From Salminus brasiliensis (Eukaryota; Chordata; Actinopteri; Characiformes; Bryconidae): DNA of 64,000 nt. The DNA is taken from NCBI RefSeq assembly GCF_030463535.1, contig NC_132879.1, forward strand, positions 219,414 through 283,413, read 5' to 3'. This document shows, piece by piece, positions 31,604 through 42,412 of the stretch. The position numbers and the translations under genes were made by a program. A model generated the notes under the pieces. The model worked only from the letters and a program-made list of their open reading frames with translations. It was not told the DNA's origin and made no database searches. How positions within the stretch are numbered: the first letter of the stretch is position 1; each line of letters begins with the position of its first letter.

Positions 31604-31609
31604 TTTATT
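31604..31609 (-). promoter_or_regulatory. Candidate glipr1 poly(A) signal
   Basis: TTTATT on the plus strand reads AATAAA on the minus strand, about 350 bp downstream of the glipr1 stop codon. Confidence 0.45.
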
Positions 31610-31807
31610 GGATCATTTTCACTTCATTTGTTTTGATGTAAAAAAAAATTGATTGATCTGTGATCACCAATCACATCTTAAGCCCCGCCCCCACACTGCA
31701 TATTTTTTTTAAACAGGATTTTCTCTCCGCCTCCAGATCGCTCTACAGGGTGGAGGTTTTTTTAGATCACTCTACAGGGTGGAGGTTTTGGAGAACGCTC
31801 TACAGGG

Positions 31808-31846
31808 GGGAGGTTTTTGCTCCACCCTATGGTGCAAAAACCTCCC
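31808..31846 (-). other. Perfect 13-bp hairpin in glipr1 3' region
   Basis: GGGAGGTTTTTGC at 31808-31820 is the exact inverse of GCAAAAACCTCCC at 31834-31846, with a 13-base loop that holds an inner ACC/GGT pairing. The left arm is the third of three tandem copies of a CTCTACAGGGTGGAGGTTTT unit (31740-31820). Confidence 0.8.
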
Positions 31847-31961
31847 ACATGTAAAGCGTTCTTCCAGTGCTGGTCAGATCTGTAGGGGGGGTCGCTGGAC
31901 GTGTCTCAACAGGAGCAGGTTCTGGCTGAGGACAGTGTCCTGCTGCACCTCCTCGTCTGTA

Positions 31962-32738
31962 TCAGGTGTAGGCGAAGAGGTCTGGGTAGCGGTGCTGGAC
32001 GCAGTAGGCGGAGATGAAGATGAGGAGCAGAGAGACGGGGCGAGTGATCAGAATGGCCTTACAGAGAGTCCCACATTCGGACAGCTGCGGGTCCCAGTCC
32101 GGGGTCCAGTTATAACCTGCACACACACACACACACACACACACCTGTGAGAGGAGGGGCCTCCCGTCACCACCTCTGGTTTCTGTAACGGAGGATGTAA
32201 AAGCAGACTCACGTCTCGGAGCGTCTCGAGCGGCGTCACCTGTGGAGACACACAGTCAGCGCGGGTCAGACAGTCAGACTCACTCTGAGGTTCTAAGGTT
32301 CTTCAGTTCTGCCTCTCTTTCACACTTACGGCAGAGCTTGTTCTCACACTGCTCCCCTGAGCACTCGCTGCACTCCTGCCCTGTGCTGTACGGCTTCTGG
32401 TGTTTGTAGTTTCCTCTGCAGAACAGAGAAGCATCAGACCAGACCACTGCCTCAGGTGACCCCCCCCCCCCCCCCCCCCGGCTGTACACTGATTATACAG
32501 TCATACAGCAGCTTTCACTAAAACCCCGCCCATATATACACATTATCTAATCAAACACACACTTACGCTGTTGCATAGTTACACACAAATAAGACGGCTG
32601 GAGTGGGATGGAAAGTGGTCTGTTCTACACCGTTCGGACAGAACTGCACAGCACAGCCCACTTTATAAGTGCTGGCCCAAACGACCTGCAACACAACACC
32701 AGGAACACCGTCAGGAGCACAGCTCCACATACACCATC

Positions 32739-32795
<57 letters not shown>

Positions 32796-34760
32796 CTAAT
32801 AACGCTCTAAATGTAGGTATTGTGATATACACTGAGAAGGAGGAGCTACAGTCTCTCATTAGGGTGAATATTAATAACTCTAAATGTAGGTATTGTGATA
32901 TACACTGAGGAGGAGGAGCTACAGTCTCTCATTAGGGTGAATATTAATAACTCTAAATGTAGGTATTGTGATATACACTGAGGAGGAGGAGCTACAGTCT
33001 CTCATTAGGGTGAATATTAATAACGCTCTAAATGTAGGTATTGTGATATACACTGAGGAGGAGCTACAGTCTCTCATTAGGGTGAATATTAATAACGCTC
33101 TAAATGTAGGTATTGTGATATACACTGAGGAGGAGGAGCTACAGTCTCTCATTAGGGTGAATATTAATAACTCTAAATGTAGGTATTGTGATATACACTG
33201 AGGAGGAGGAGCTACAGTCTCTCATTAGGGTGAATATATATTAATAACGCTCTAAATGTAGGTATTGTGATATACACTGAGGAGGCGGAGCTACAGTCTC
33301 TCATTAGGGTGAATATTAATAACTCTCTAAATGTAGGTATTGTGATATACACTGAGGAGGCGGAGCTACAGTCTCTCATTAGGGTGAATATTAATAACTC
33401 TAAATGTAGGTATTGTGATATACACTGAGGAGGAGGAGCAACAGTCTCTCATTAGGGTGAATATTAATAACTCTAAATGTAGGTATTGTGATATACACTG
33501 AGGAGGAGGAGCTACAGTCTGTCATTAGGGTAAATATTAATAACGCTCTAAATGTAGGTATTGTGATATACACTGAGGAGGAGGAGCTACAGTCTGTCAT
33601 TAGGGTGAATATTAATAATGCTCTACATGTAGGTATTGTGATATACACTGAGGTGGGCGTTACCTGTGTATAGTGACCGCAGACCTTGTTGCAGCTCATT
33701 GTGTTGTATTGGTAATCTTTCACCTCGTTAACCCAGCCCTCGATTGCAGATTTTAATGAGAATTTCGTTCCTGCCCAGAGATTTTCCCCCAAGGAGGTGA
33801 AGACTGGGTGGGCTTTGCCTTTCTCTTTCAGGTGCGTATTGTGAATAAAGAGGCAATTTCTGGCCCAGGCTCTCGCAGTGACCGCAAGGCCTTCATCCCA
33901 CGTCTGAAAACAAACACACCCAAAACATCATCCTGACATCCAACACTGATTTCCAGCTGATTACATCATTACTATTAATTCACCACGTTGAGATACAGTA
34001 CCATACTTTCACTATAGTACAGTTTCAGCTCTTTAATTGAGTTAGATTGGGATACAGTACCATACTTTCACTATAGTACAGTTTCAGCTCTTTAATTGAG
34101 TTAGATTGAGATACAGTACCATACTTTCACTATAGTACAGTTTCAGCTCTTTAATTGAGTTAGATTGAGATACAGTACCATACTTTCACTATAGTACAGT
34201 TTCAGCTCTTTAATTGAGTTAGATTGAGATACAGTACCATACTTTCACTATAGTACAGTTTCAGCTCTTTAATTGAGTTAGATTGGGATACAGTACCATA
34301 CTTTCACTATAGTACAGTTTCAGCTCTTTAATTGAGTTAGATTGAGATACAGTACCATACTTTCACTATAGTACAGTTTCAGCTCTTTAATTGAGTTAGA
34401 TTGGGATACAGTACCATACTTTCACTATAGTACAGTTTCAGCTCTTTAATTGAGTTAGATTGGGATACAGTACCATACTTTCACTATAGTACAGTTTCAG
34501 CTCTTTAATTGAGTTAGATTGAGATACAGTCAATGTGTGTGTGTGTGTGTGTGTATGTGTGAGAGTGTGTGTCTCACCATGTAACGCATGTTGCTGGCGG
34601 GAGGTTGGACGGCGGATCTGTGCCGGTTGTGTTCTGTAACGCAGACACTGATGAAGGTCTGGTCTGTAATATCCGGCAGGGGGCTGTTGTTGATGGTGAG
34701 AGCAGGTGTGGTCAGCAGGAGGATTATCCAGGTAAGAGCTCGGCTCCAGGTGCCCATCAT
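31962..34760 (-). CDS. glipr1: GLIPR1-type CAP-superfamily protein (6 exons)
   Basis: GLIPR1 proteins are secreted or membrane-anchored CAP (CRISP/antigen 5/PR-1) proteins of unsettled biochemical role. Minus-strand exons are 34760-34578, 33903-33664, 32685-32567, 32415-32330, 32239-32213 and 32116-31962, encoding 269 residues, close to human GLIPR1. A leader covers residues 1-22. The CAP domain spans about 35-185, with EHNRHR (43-48), GENLWAG (100-106), the signature GHYTQVVWASTYKVGC (137-152) and FVCNYATAGNY (about 174-184); the cavity residues Glu101 and His138 are present. A short Cys-rich segment follows (ECSECSGEQC). A hydrophobic C-terminal stretch (about 239-258) may anchor the protein. 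ATG occurs twice in a row; I took the first. Tail-to-tail pairing with krr1 supports orthology, though paralogue a/b status is unknown. Exon 5 is only 27 nt. Confidence 0.92.
32460..32479. repeat. (C)20 homopolymer in glipr1 intron 3
   Basis: Twenty consecutive C residues become a G run in the glipr1 transcript, in the middle of a 151-nt intron. The exact length may be unreliable in assembly. Confidence 0.85.
32797..33653. repeat. 75-bp minisatellite, inverted, in glipr1 intron 2
   Basis: This is the same family as 14261-20462 but in reverse orientation, about 11 to 12 copies. A long (CA)n run (about 32751-32793) abuts its left end. Its right end stops about 10 nt short of the exon 2 donor. 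Confidence 0.95.
33990..34530. repeat. 59-bp minisatellite in glipr1 intron 1 (9 copies)
   Basis: The unit is GAGATACAGTACCATACTTT, CACTATAGTACAGTTTCAG, CTCTTTAATTGAGTTAGATT. Copies differ almost only at GAGATAC versus GGGATAC, so the array is very homogeneous. Confidence 0.95.
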
Positions 34761-34884
34761 ACTACAGGTGTGTGTGTGTGTATGTGTCTGCGTATATGTG
34801 TGTGTGCTGAGGCTGTAGACTTTCTTCTCTGAAGAACTCCACCCACATTTAGAACAGGAAGGATGTGAAGAAGAAGTGACAAAA

Positions 34885-35105
34885 TCATGCAGACTGCAGC
34901 ACACACACTGACACACCCACACACACACACACTCACTCACACAGACACTTACTCACACAGACACACACTCACACACACACACAGACACTCACACATACTC
35001 ACACACCCTCACTCACACACACACTCACAGACACTTACTCACACAGACACTCACACACACACACACTGACACACACACTCACACAGACACGTAAACACAC
35101 ACACG
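34885..35105. repeat. (CA)n array with CAGACACT/CTCACT interruptions
   Basis: This is interrupted CA repeat upstream of the glipr1 start codon. No TATA box is recognised between it and 34760. The stretch 35106-35284 is unique, with no gene seen. Confidence 0.85.
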
Positions 35106-38100
35106 ATGAGGGGGTAAAACAGTCGTCCCCTTCCGTTTGTAACTCTGAGCACCACCAGCTTAAAGCAGGGCAGGAAGAGAGAGGGCGGAGCATCAGTCTG
35201 GAAACACGCTGCACTGACTGTAATACTGAGCTGTTCCTCCAGCGTTACACTAAATAACTCTGTGGTGAGAAGAGCTGGAGCTGTAGTGTGTGAGGTGTGT
35301 GTATGTAGTGTATGTAGTGTATGAGGTGTGTGTATGTAGTGTATGAGGTGTGTGTATGTAGTGTATGAGGGGGTGTATGTAGTGTATGAGGGGGTGAATG
35401 TAGTGTATGAGGGCGAGTATGTAGTGTATGAGGTGTGTGTATGTAGTGTATGAGGGGGTGTATGTAGTGTATGAGGGGGTGAATGTAGTGTATGAGGGGG
35501 TGTATGTAGTGTATGAGGGGGTGAATGTAGTGTATGAGGGGGAGTATGTAGTGTATGTAGTGTATGAGGGGGTATATGTAGTGTATGAGGGTGTATGTAG
35601 TGTATGTTGTGTATGAGGGGGTGTATGTAGTGTATGAGGGGGAGTATGTAGTGTATGTAGTGTATGAGGGGGTGTATGTAGTGTATGAGGGTGTATGTAG
35701 TGTATGAGGGGTGTATGTAGTGTATAAGGGGGTGTATGTAGTGTATAAGGGGGTGTATTTAGTGTATGAGGGGGAGTATGTAGTATATGAGGGGGTGTAT
35801 GTAGTGTGTGAGGGGGAGTATGTAGTGTGTAGTGTATGAGGGGGTGTATGTAGTGTGTGAGGGGGAGTATGTAGTGTATGAGGGGGAGTATGTAGTGTAT
35901 GTAGTGTATGAGGGGGTGTATGTAGTGTGTGAGGGGGAGTATGTAGTGTGTGAGGGGGAGTATGTAGTGTAGGGGGTGTATATAGTGTTTGAGGGGGAGT
36001 ATGTAGTGTGTGAGGGGGAGTATGTAGTGTATGTAGTGTATGAGGGGGTGTATGTAGTGTATGAGGTGTGTGTATGTAATGTATGAGGGGGAGTATGTAG
36101 TGTATGTAGTGTATGAGGGGGAGTATGTAGTGTATGTAGTGAATGAGGGGGGAGTATGTAGTGTATGAGGGGGTGTATGTAGTGTATGAGGGGGAGTATG
36201 TAGTGTATGAGGTGTGTATGTAGTGTATGAGGGGGGTGTATGTAGTGTGTAAAGGGGAGTATGTAGTGTGTGAGGGGGTGTATGTAGTGTATGGGGGTGT
36301 ATGTAGTGTATGAGGGGGTGAATGTAGTGTATGAGGGGGTATATGTAGTGTATGAGGGGGTGAATGTAGTGTATGAGGGGGTATATGTAGTGTATGAGGG
36401 GGTGTATGTAGTGTATGAGGGGGTGTATGTATGAGGGGTGAATGTAGTGTATGAGGGGGTGAATGTAGTGTATGAGGGGGTATATGTAGTGTATGAGGGG
36501 GTATATGTAGTGTATGAGGGGGTGAATGTAGTGTATGAGGGGGTGAATGTAGTGTATGAGGGGTGTATGTAGTGTATGTAGTGTATGAGGGGGAGTATGT
36601 AGTGTATGAGGGGGTATATGTAGTGTATGAGGGGGTGAATGTAGTGTATGAGGGGGTGTATGTATGAGGGGTGAATGTAGTGTATGAGGGGGTATATGTA
36701 GTGTATGAGGGGGTATATGTAGTGTATGAGGGGGTGAATGTAGTGTATGAGGGGGTGAATGTAGTGTATGAGGGGTGTATGTAGTGTATGTAGTGTGTGA
36801 GGGGGAGTATGTAGTGTATGAGGGGGTGAATGTAGTGTATGAGGGGGTGAATGTAGTGTATGAGTGGGAGTATGTAGTGTATGAGGGGGAGTATGTAGTG
36901 TATGAGGGGGTGTATGTAGTGTATGAGGGGGTGTATGTAGTGTATGAGGGGGTATATGTAGTGTATGAGGGGGTGAATGTAGTGTATGAGGGGGTGAATG
37001 TAGTGTATGTAGTGTGTGAGGGGGAGTATGTAGTGTATGAGGGGGTGTATGTAGTGTATGAGGGGGTATATGTAGTGTATGAGGTGTGTGTATGTATTGT
37101 ATGAGGGGTTGAATGTAGTGTATGAGGGGGTGTATGTAGTGTATGAGGGGGTATATGTAGTGTATGAGGTGTGTGTATGTAGTGTATGAGGGGGTGTATG
37201 TAGTGTATGAGGGTGTATGTAGTCTATGAGGGGGTGTATTTAGTGTATGAGGGGGAGTATGTAGTATATGAGGGGGTGTATGTAGTGTATGTAGTGTATG
37301 AGGGGGTGTATGTAGTGTGTGAGGGGGAGTATGTAGTGTATGTAGTGTATGAGGGGGTGTATGTAGTGTGTGAGGGGGAGTATGTAGTGTGTGAGGGGGA
37401 GTATGTAGTGTATGTAGTGTATGAGGGGGTGTATGTAGTGTATGAGGGGGTGTATGTATGAGGGGTGAATGTAGTGTATGAGGGGGTGAATGTAGTGTAT
37501 GTCGTGTGTGAGGGGGAGTATGTAGTGTATGAGGGGGTATATGTAGTGTATGAGGGGGTGTATGTAGTGTATGAGGGGGTGTATGTAGTGTATGAGGGGG
37601 TGTATGTATGAGGGGTGAATGTAGTGTATGAGGGGGTATATGTAGTGTTTGAGGGGGTATATGTAGTGTATGAGGGGGTGAATGTAGTGTATGAGGGGGT
37701 ATATGTAGTGTATGAGGGGGTGAATGTAGTGTATGAGGGGGTATATGTAGTGTATGAGGGGGTATATGTAGTGTATGAGGGGGTGAATGTAGTGTATGAG
37801 GAGGTATATGTAGTGTATTAGGGGGTGAATGTAGTGTATGAGGGGGTATATGTAGTGTGTGAGGGGGTGAATGTAGTGTATGAGGGGGTATATGTAGTGT
37901 ATGAGGGGGTGAATGTAGTGTATGAGGGGGTGAATGTAGTGTATGAGGGGTGTATGTAGTGTGTGAGGGGGAGTATGTAGTGTATGAGGGGGTGTATGTA
38001 GTGTATGAGGGGGTGTATGTAGTGTATGAGAGGGGTGTATGTAGGGTATGAGGGGGGTGTATGTAGTGTATGAGGGGGTATATGTAGGGTATGAGGGGGG

Positions 38101-38931
38101 TATATGTAGTGTATGAGGGGGTATATGTAGGGTATGGGGGGATGTATGTAGTGTATGAGGGGGTATATGTAGTGTATGAGGGGGTATATGTAGTGTATGA
38201 GGGGGTATATGTAGTGTATGGGGGGGTGTATGTAGTGTATGTAGTGTATGAGGGGGTGTATGTAGTGTATGTAGTGTATGGGGGGGTGAATGTAGTGTAT
38301 GAGGGGGTGTATGTAGTGTATGTTGTGTATGAGGGGGTGTATGTAGTGTGTGTAGTGTATGAGGGTGTATATGTAGTGTATGAGGGGGTGTATGTAGTGT
38401 ATGTAGTGTATGAGGGGGTGAATGTAGTGTATGGGGGGGTGTATGTAGTGTATGTAGTGTATGGGGGGGTGAATGTAGTGTATGAGGGGGTGTATGTAGT
38501 GTATGGGGGGGTGTATGTAGTGTATGTAGTGTATGAGGGGGTGAATGTAGTGTATGGGGGGGTGTATGTAGTGTATGTTGTGTATGAGGGGGTGTATGTA
38601 GTGTATGGGGGGGTGTATGTAGTGTATGTAGTGTATGGGGGGGTGAATGTAGTGTATGGGGGGGTGTATGTAGTGTATGTAGTGTATGAGGGGGTGAATG
38701 TAGTGTATGGGGGGGTGTATGTAGTGTATGTAGTGTATGGGGGGGTGAATGTAGTGTATGAGGGGGTGTATGTAGTGTATGTTGTGTATGAGGGGGTGTA
38801 TGTAGTGTATGGGGGGGTGTATGTAGTGTATGTAGTGTATGGGGGGGTGAATGTAGTGTATGAGGGGGTGTATGTAGTGGATGTTGTGTATGAGGGGGTA
38901 TATGTAGTGTATGAGGGGGTGTGTAAAAGTA

Positions 38932-39030
38932 ATGGCACAGTAAACCCACAGCACTTGCTCCTGTCCTCCAGCAGGGGGCACTGTGCTAATTGTGCAGTAT
39001 TCGAGCTAGCAGTAGGGAAAGTTAATGCTG
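38932..39030. repeat. Unique island copy 1 in the 21-bp array, CTCF-like motif
   Basis: About 99 bp of non-repeat sequence starts AAAAGTAATGGCACAG and ends AAAGTTAATGCTG. CCAGCAGGGGGCAC at 38968-38981 matches the CTCF core consensus. Confidence 0.8.
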
Positions 39031-39949
39031 TATGTAGTGTATGAGGGGGTGAATGTAGTGTATGAGGGGTGTATGTAGTGTGTGAGGGGGAGTATGTAGT
39101 GTATGAGGGGGTGTATGTAGTGTATGAGGGGGTATATGTAGTGTATGAGGTGTATGTATGTAGTGTATGAGGGGTTGAATGTAGTGTATGAGGGGGGTGT
39201 ATGTAGGGTATGAGGGGGGTGTATGTAGTGTATGAGGGGGTATATGTAGGGTATGAGGGGGGTGTATGTAGTGTATGAGGGGGTGTATGTAGTGTGTGTA
39301 GTGTATGAGGGTGTATATGTAGTGTATGGGGGGGTGTATGTAGTGTATGAGGGGGTGAATGTAGTGTATAAGGGGGTATATGTAGTGTATGAGGGGGTAT
39401 ATGTAGTGTATGGGGGGGTGTATGTAGTGTATGTAGTGTATGAGGGGGGTATATGTAGTGTATGGGGGGGTGTATGTAGTGTATGTAGTGTATGAGGGGG
39501 AGTATGTAGTGTATGAGGGGGGTATATGTAGTGTATGGGGGGGTGAATGTAGTGTATGAGGGAGTGTATGTAGTGTATGTTGTGTATGAGGGGGTGTATG
39601 TAGTGTGTGTAGTGTATGAGGGTGTATATGTAGTGTATGAGGGGGTATATGTAGTGTATGAGGGGGTATATGTAGTGTATGGGGGGGTGTATGTAGTGTA
39701 TGTAGTGTATGAGGGGGTGAATGTAGTGTATGAGGGGGTATATGTAGTGTATGTAGTGTATGGGGGGGTGAATGTAGTGTATGAGGGGGTGTATGTAGTG
39801 TATGTTGTGTATGAGGGGGTGTATGTAGTGTATGGGGGGGTGTATGTAGTGTATGTAGTGTATGGGGGGGTGAATGTAGTGTATGAGGGGGTGTATGTAG
39901 TGAATGTTGTGTATGAGGGGGTATATGTAGTGTATGAGGGGGTGTGTAA

Positions 39950-40099
39950 AAGTAATGGCACAGTAAACCCACAGCACTTGCTCCTGTCCTCCAGCAGGGG
40001 GCACTGTGCTAATTGTGCACTATTCCAGCTAGCAGTAGGGAAAGTTAATGCTGGGGGAATTTAGAAATCTCTCATTCACAACTTTTAATGAACGTACGT
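39950..40099. repeat. Unique island copy 2, CTCF-like motif
   Basis: This is a copy of the first island, offset 1023 bp, with a few substitutions (TGCACTATTCC for TGCAGTATTCG). It continues further right into GGGGGAATTTAGAAATC, where copy 1 stops. The CTCF-like core is at 39991-40004. Confidence 0.8.
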
Positions 40100-41368
40100 T
40101 GAATGTAGTGTATGGGGGTGTATGTAGTGTATGAGGGGGGTGTATGTAGTGTATGTAGTGTATGAGGGGGTGTATGTAGTGTGTGGGGGTGTATGTAGTG
40201 TATGAGGGGGGTGTATGTAGTGTATGAGGGGGTGTATGTAGTGTTTGAGGTGGGTGTATGTAGTGTATGAGGTGTGTGTATGTAGTGTATGAGGGGGTAT
40301 ATGTAGTGTGTGAGGGGGAATATAGTGTATGTAGTGTATGAGGGGGGTGTATGTAGTGTATGAGGGGGTGTATGTAGTGTATGAGGTGTGTGTATGTAGT
40401 GTATGAGGGGGTGTATGTAGTGTATGAGGTGTGTGTATGTAGTGTATGAGGGGGTGTATGTAGTGTATGAGGGGGTGTATGTAGTGTGTGAGGGGGAGTA
40501 TGTAGTGTGTGAGGGGGAGTATGTAGTGTATGTAGTGTATGAGGGGGTGTATGTAGTGTATGAGGTGTGTGTATGTAGTGTATGAGGGGGAGTATGTAGT
40601 GTATGAGGGGGTGTATGTAGTGTATGAGGGGGAGTATGTAATGTATGAGGGGGAGTATGTAGTGTATTTAGTGTATGAGGGGGTGAATGTAGTGTATGAG
40701 GGGGGTGTATGTAGTGTATGAGGGGGTGTATGTAGTGTATGTAGTGTGTGAGGGGGAGTATGTAGTGTATGTAGTGTATGAGGGGGGTGTATGTAGTGTA
40801 TGAGGGGGTGTATGTAGTGTATGAGGTGTGTGTATGTAGTGTGTGAGGGGGAGTATGTAGTGTATGAGGGGGTGTATGTAGTGTATGTAGTGTATGAGGG
40901 GGGTGTATGTAGTGTATGAGGGGGTGTATGTAGTGTATGAGGGGGTGTATGTAGTGTATGAGGGGGTGTATGTAGTGTATGTAGTGTATGAGGGGGTGTA
41001 TGTAGTGTATGAGGTGTGTGTATGTAGTGTGTGAGGGGGAGTATGTAGTGTATGAGGTGTGTGTATGTAGTGTGTGAGGGGGAGTATGTAGTGTATGAGG
41101 GGGTGTATGTAGTGTATGAGGTGTGTGTATGTAGTGTGTGAGGGGGAGTATGTAGTGTATGTAGTGTATGAGGGGGATTATATAGTGTATGAGGGGGAGT
41201 ATGTAGTGTATGAGGTGTGTGTATGTAGTGTGTGAGGGGGAGTATGTAGTGTATGAGGGGGTGTATGTAGTGTATGAGGTGTGTGTATGTAGTGTGTGAG
41301 GGGGAGTATGTAGTGTATGTAGTGTATGAGGGGGATTATATAGTGTATGAGGGGGTGTATGTGTAGTG

Positions 41369-41476
41369 CCTCCAGCAGGGGGCACTGTGCTAATTGTGCA
41401 CTATTCCAGCTAGCAGTAGGGAAAGTTAATGCTGGGGGAATTTAGAAATCTCTCATTCACAACTTTTAATGAACGT
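41369..41476. repeat. Unique island copy 3 at the array edge, CTCF-like motif
   Basis: This copy shares CCTCCAGCAGGGGGCACTG through CTTTTAATGAACGT with copy 2 and then passes into unique DNA. The array probably arose next to this sequence, making it the likely source of the islands. The CTCF-like core is at 41372-41385. Confidence 0.8.
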
Positions 41477-42284
41477 TTAATTAAAGAGAAGCACAAACTC
41501 TGAGCAGAAGGAGATTTATTGGAGATCTTGGTGAGAAAGAGCAGGTTCAGTAGAAAAACAAGAGATATAGCTGTATGAGGATTTAACGGTCTCACGGTGC
41601 TAGACTGTGTTCTAATGTAGTGTAGTGATCCGTGTAGTTTTCTGCTTTTACAGGTTCTCTTAGAGGTGCAAGTAGTTTAGCGCTGGATAAGCTGCGGAGC
41701 CAGACTCGCATACTCATTTGGTAGACCCGCCCTCTTCACCCAGGCCGAGCCTCAGTGTCTCAGACCGCCTTCACTGAGCGGATTTCCCCCTGGTTTCCCG
41801 GTCTGTCCGGTAAGTGGACGCTCCAGCAGTAAAAGTGCAGCTCATGTAGGTTCCTCTACAGCTCAGCTCCTCCATGTACTGAACAGAGAGGACGCCATGC
41901 AGGTCCTGCTGCAGACGAGCGCTCTCTTCTAGACAAGGCTGTCAATCTGTAAATCATTTAGTGTAGCCCCGCCTTCTTACGATAGAGCAGAGTAGGGGTT
42001 AAAAACTGATTTCTGGGGGAAATAAAAGCACAGGGAGACAAACTGCTGGAATCTGGAGACACTGGAGATGGAGAGACAGTTCAGAGGACGAAGATGGGAT
42101 GGATAATGGGCGGAGTTTTGTCATTGAGACATATGGAGGTGGAGAGGCGCTAGACCTGTGGTTGCTTTACTTTAATAATATAATCAAATAATCAATCAAT
42201 CAATCAAGCTGTGAAGTGTTCAAGTAAACACGGTAAACAGAAAACCTACAGCTAAATCTCACTTTCATCAACAAACAGTGAGAG
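41477..42284. other. Unique intergenic stretch, no gene recognised
   Basis: I see no convincing exon. TTTATT at 41515-41520 reads AATAAA on the minus strand and could serve the gene ending at 42413. A GT-rich run with GTTT interruptions lies near 42285-42352. Confidence 0.45.
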
Positions 42285-42412
42285 TTTGTGTGTGTGTTTG
42301 TGTTTGTGTGTGTGTGTGTGTGTGTTTGTGTGTGTGTTTGTGTGTGTTTGTAAATGTTGAATACGTAAACAGTTGAGATGTCCTGAGACCTTTGAGCTCT
42401 GTTTAAACGACT

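Larger units (their letters stand above)
35285..41360. repeat. About 21-bp GT-rich minisatellite, 6 kb
   Basis: The core unit is GTGTATGAGGGGGTGTATGT plus A, with GAGTATGTA, GAATGTA and ATATGTA variants and short GTGTATGTA insertions. The minus strand lacks stop codons for up to 1400 codons and would read as His/Tyr/Thr/Pro repeats, because the unit is a multiple of three and has no stop in that sense. I treat this as an artefact. A segment of about 1 kb is duplicated: 37960-39030 resembles 39055-40053 with an island offset of 1023 bp. Confidence 0.95.

Noticed and set aside
35759-39961. Giant His/Tyr/Thr/Pro-repeat protein on the minus strand
   Set aside because: It follows from a stop-free 21-bp unit; other frames are open as well, and there is no non-repeat domain or promoter.
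41410-41595. Short hydrophobic frame that might be a further 3' exon of the gene at 42-45 kb
   Set aside because: The last exon already ends in a stop at 42413, and part of this frame lies in the duplicated island.
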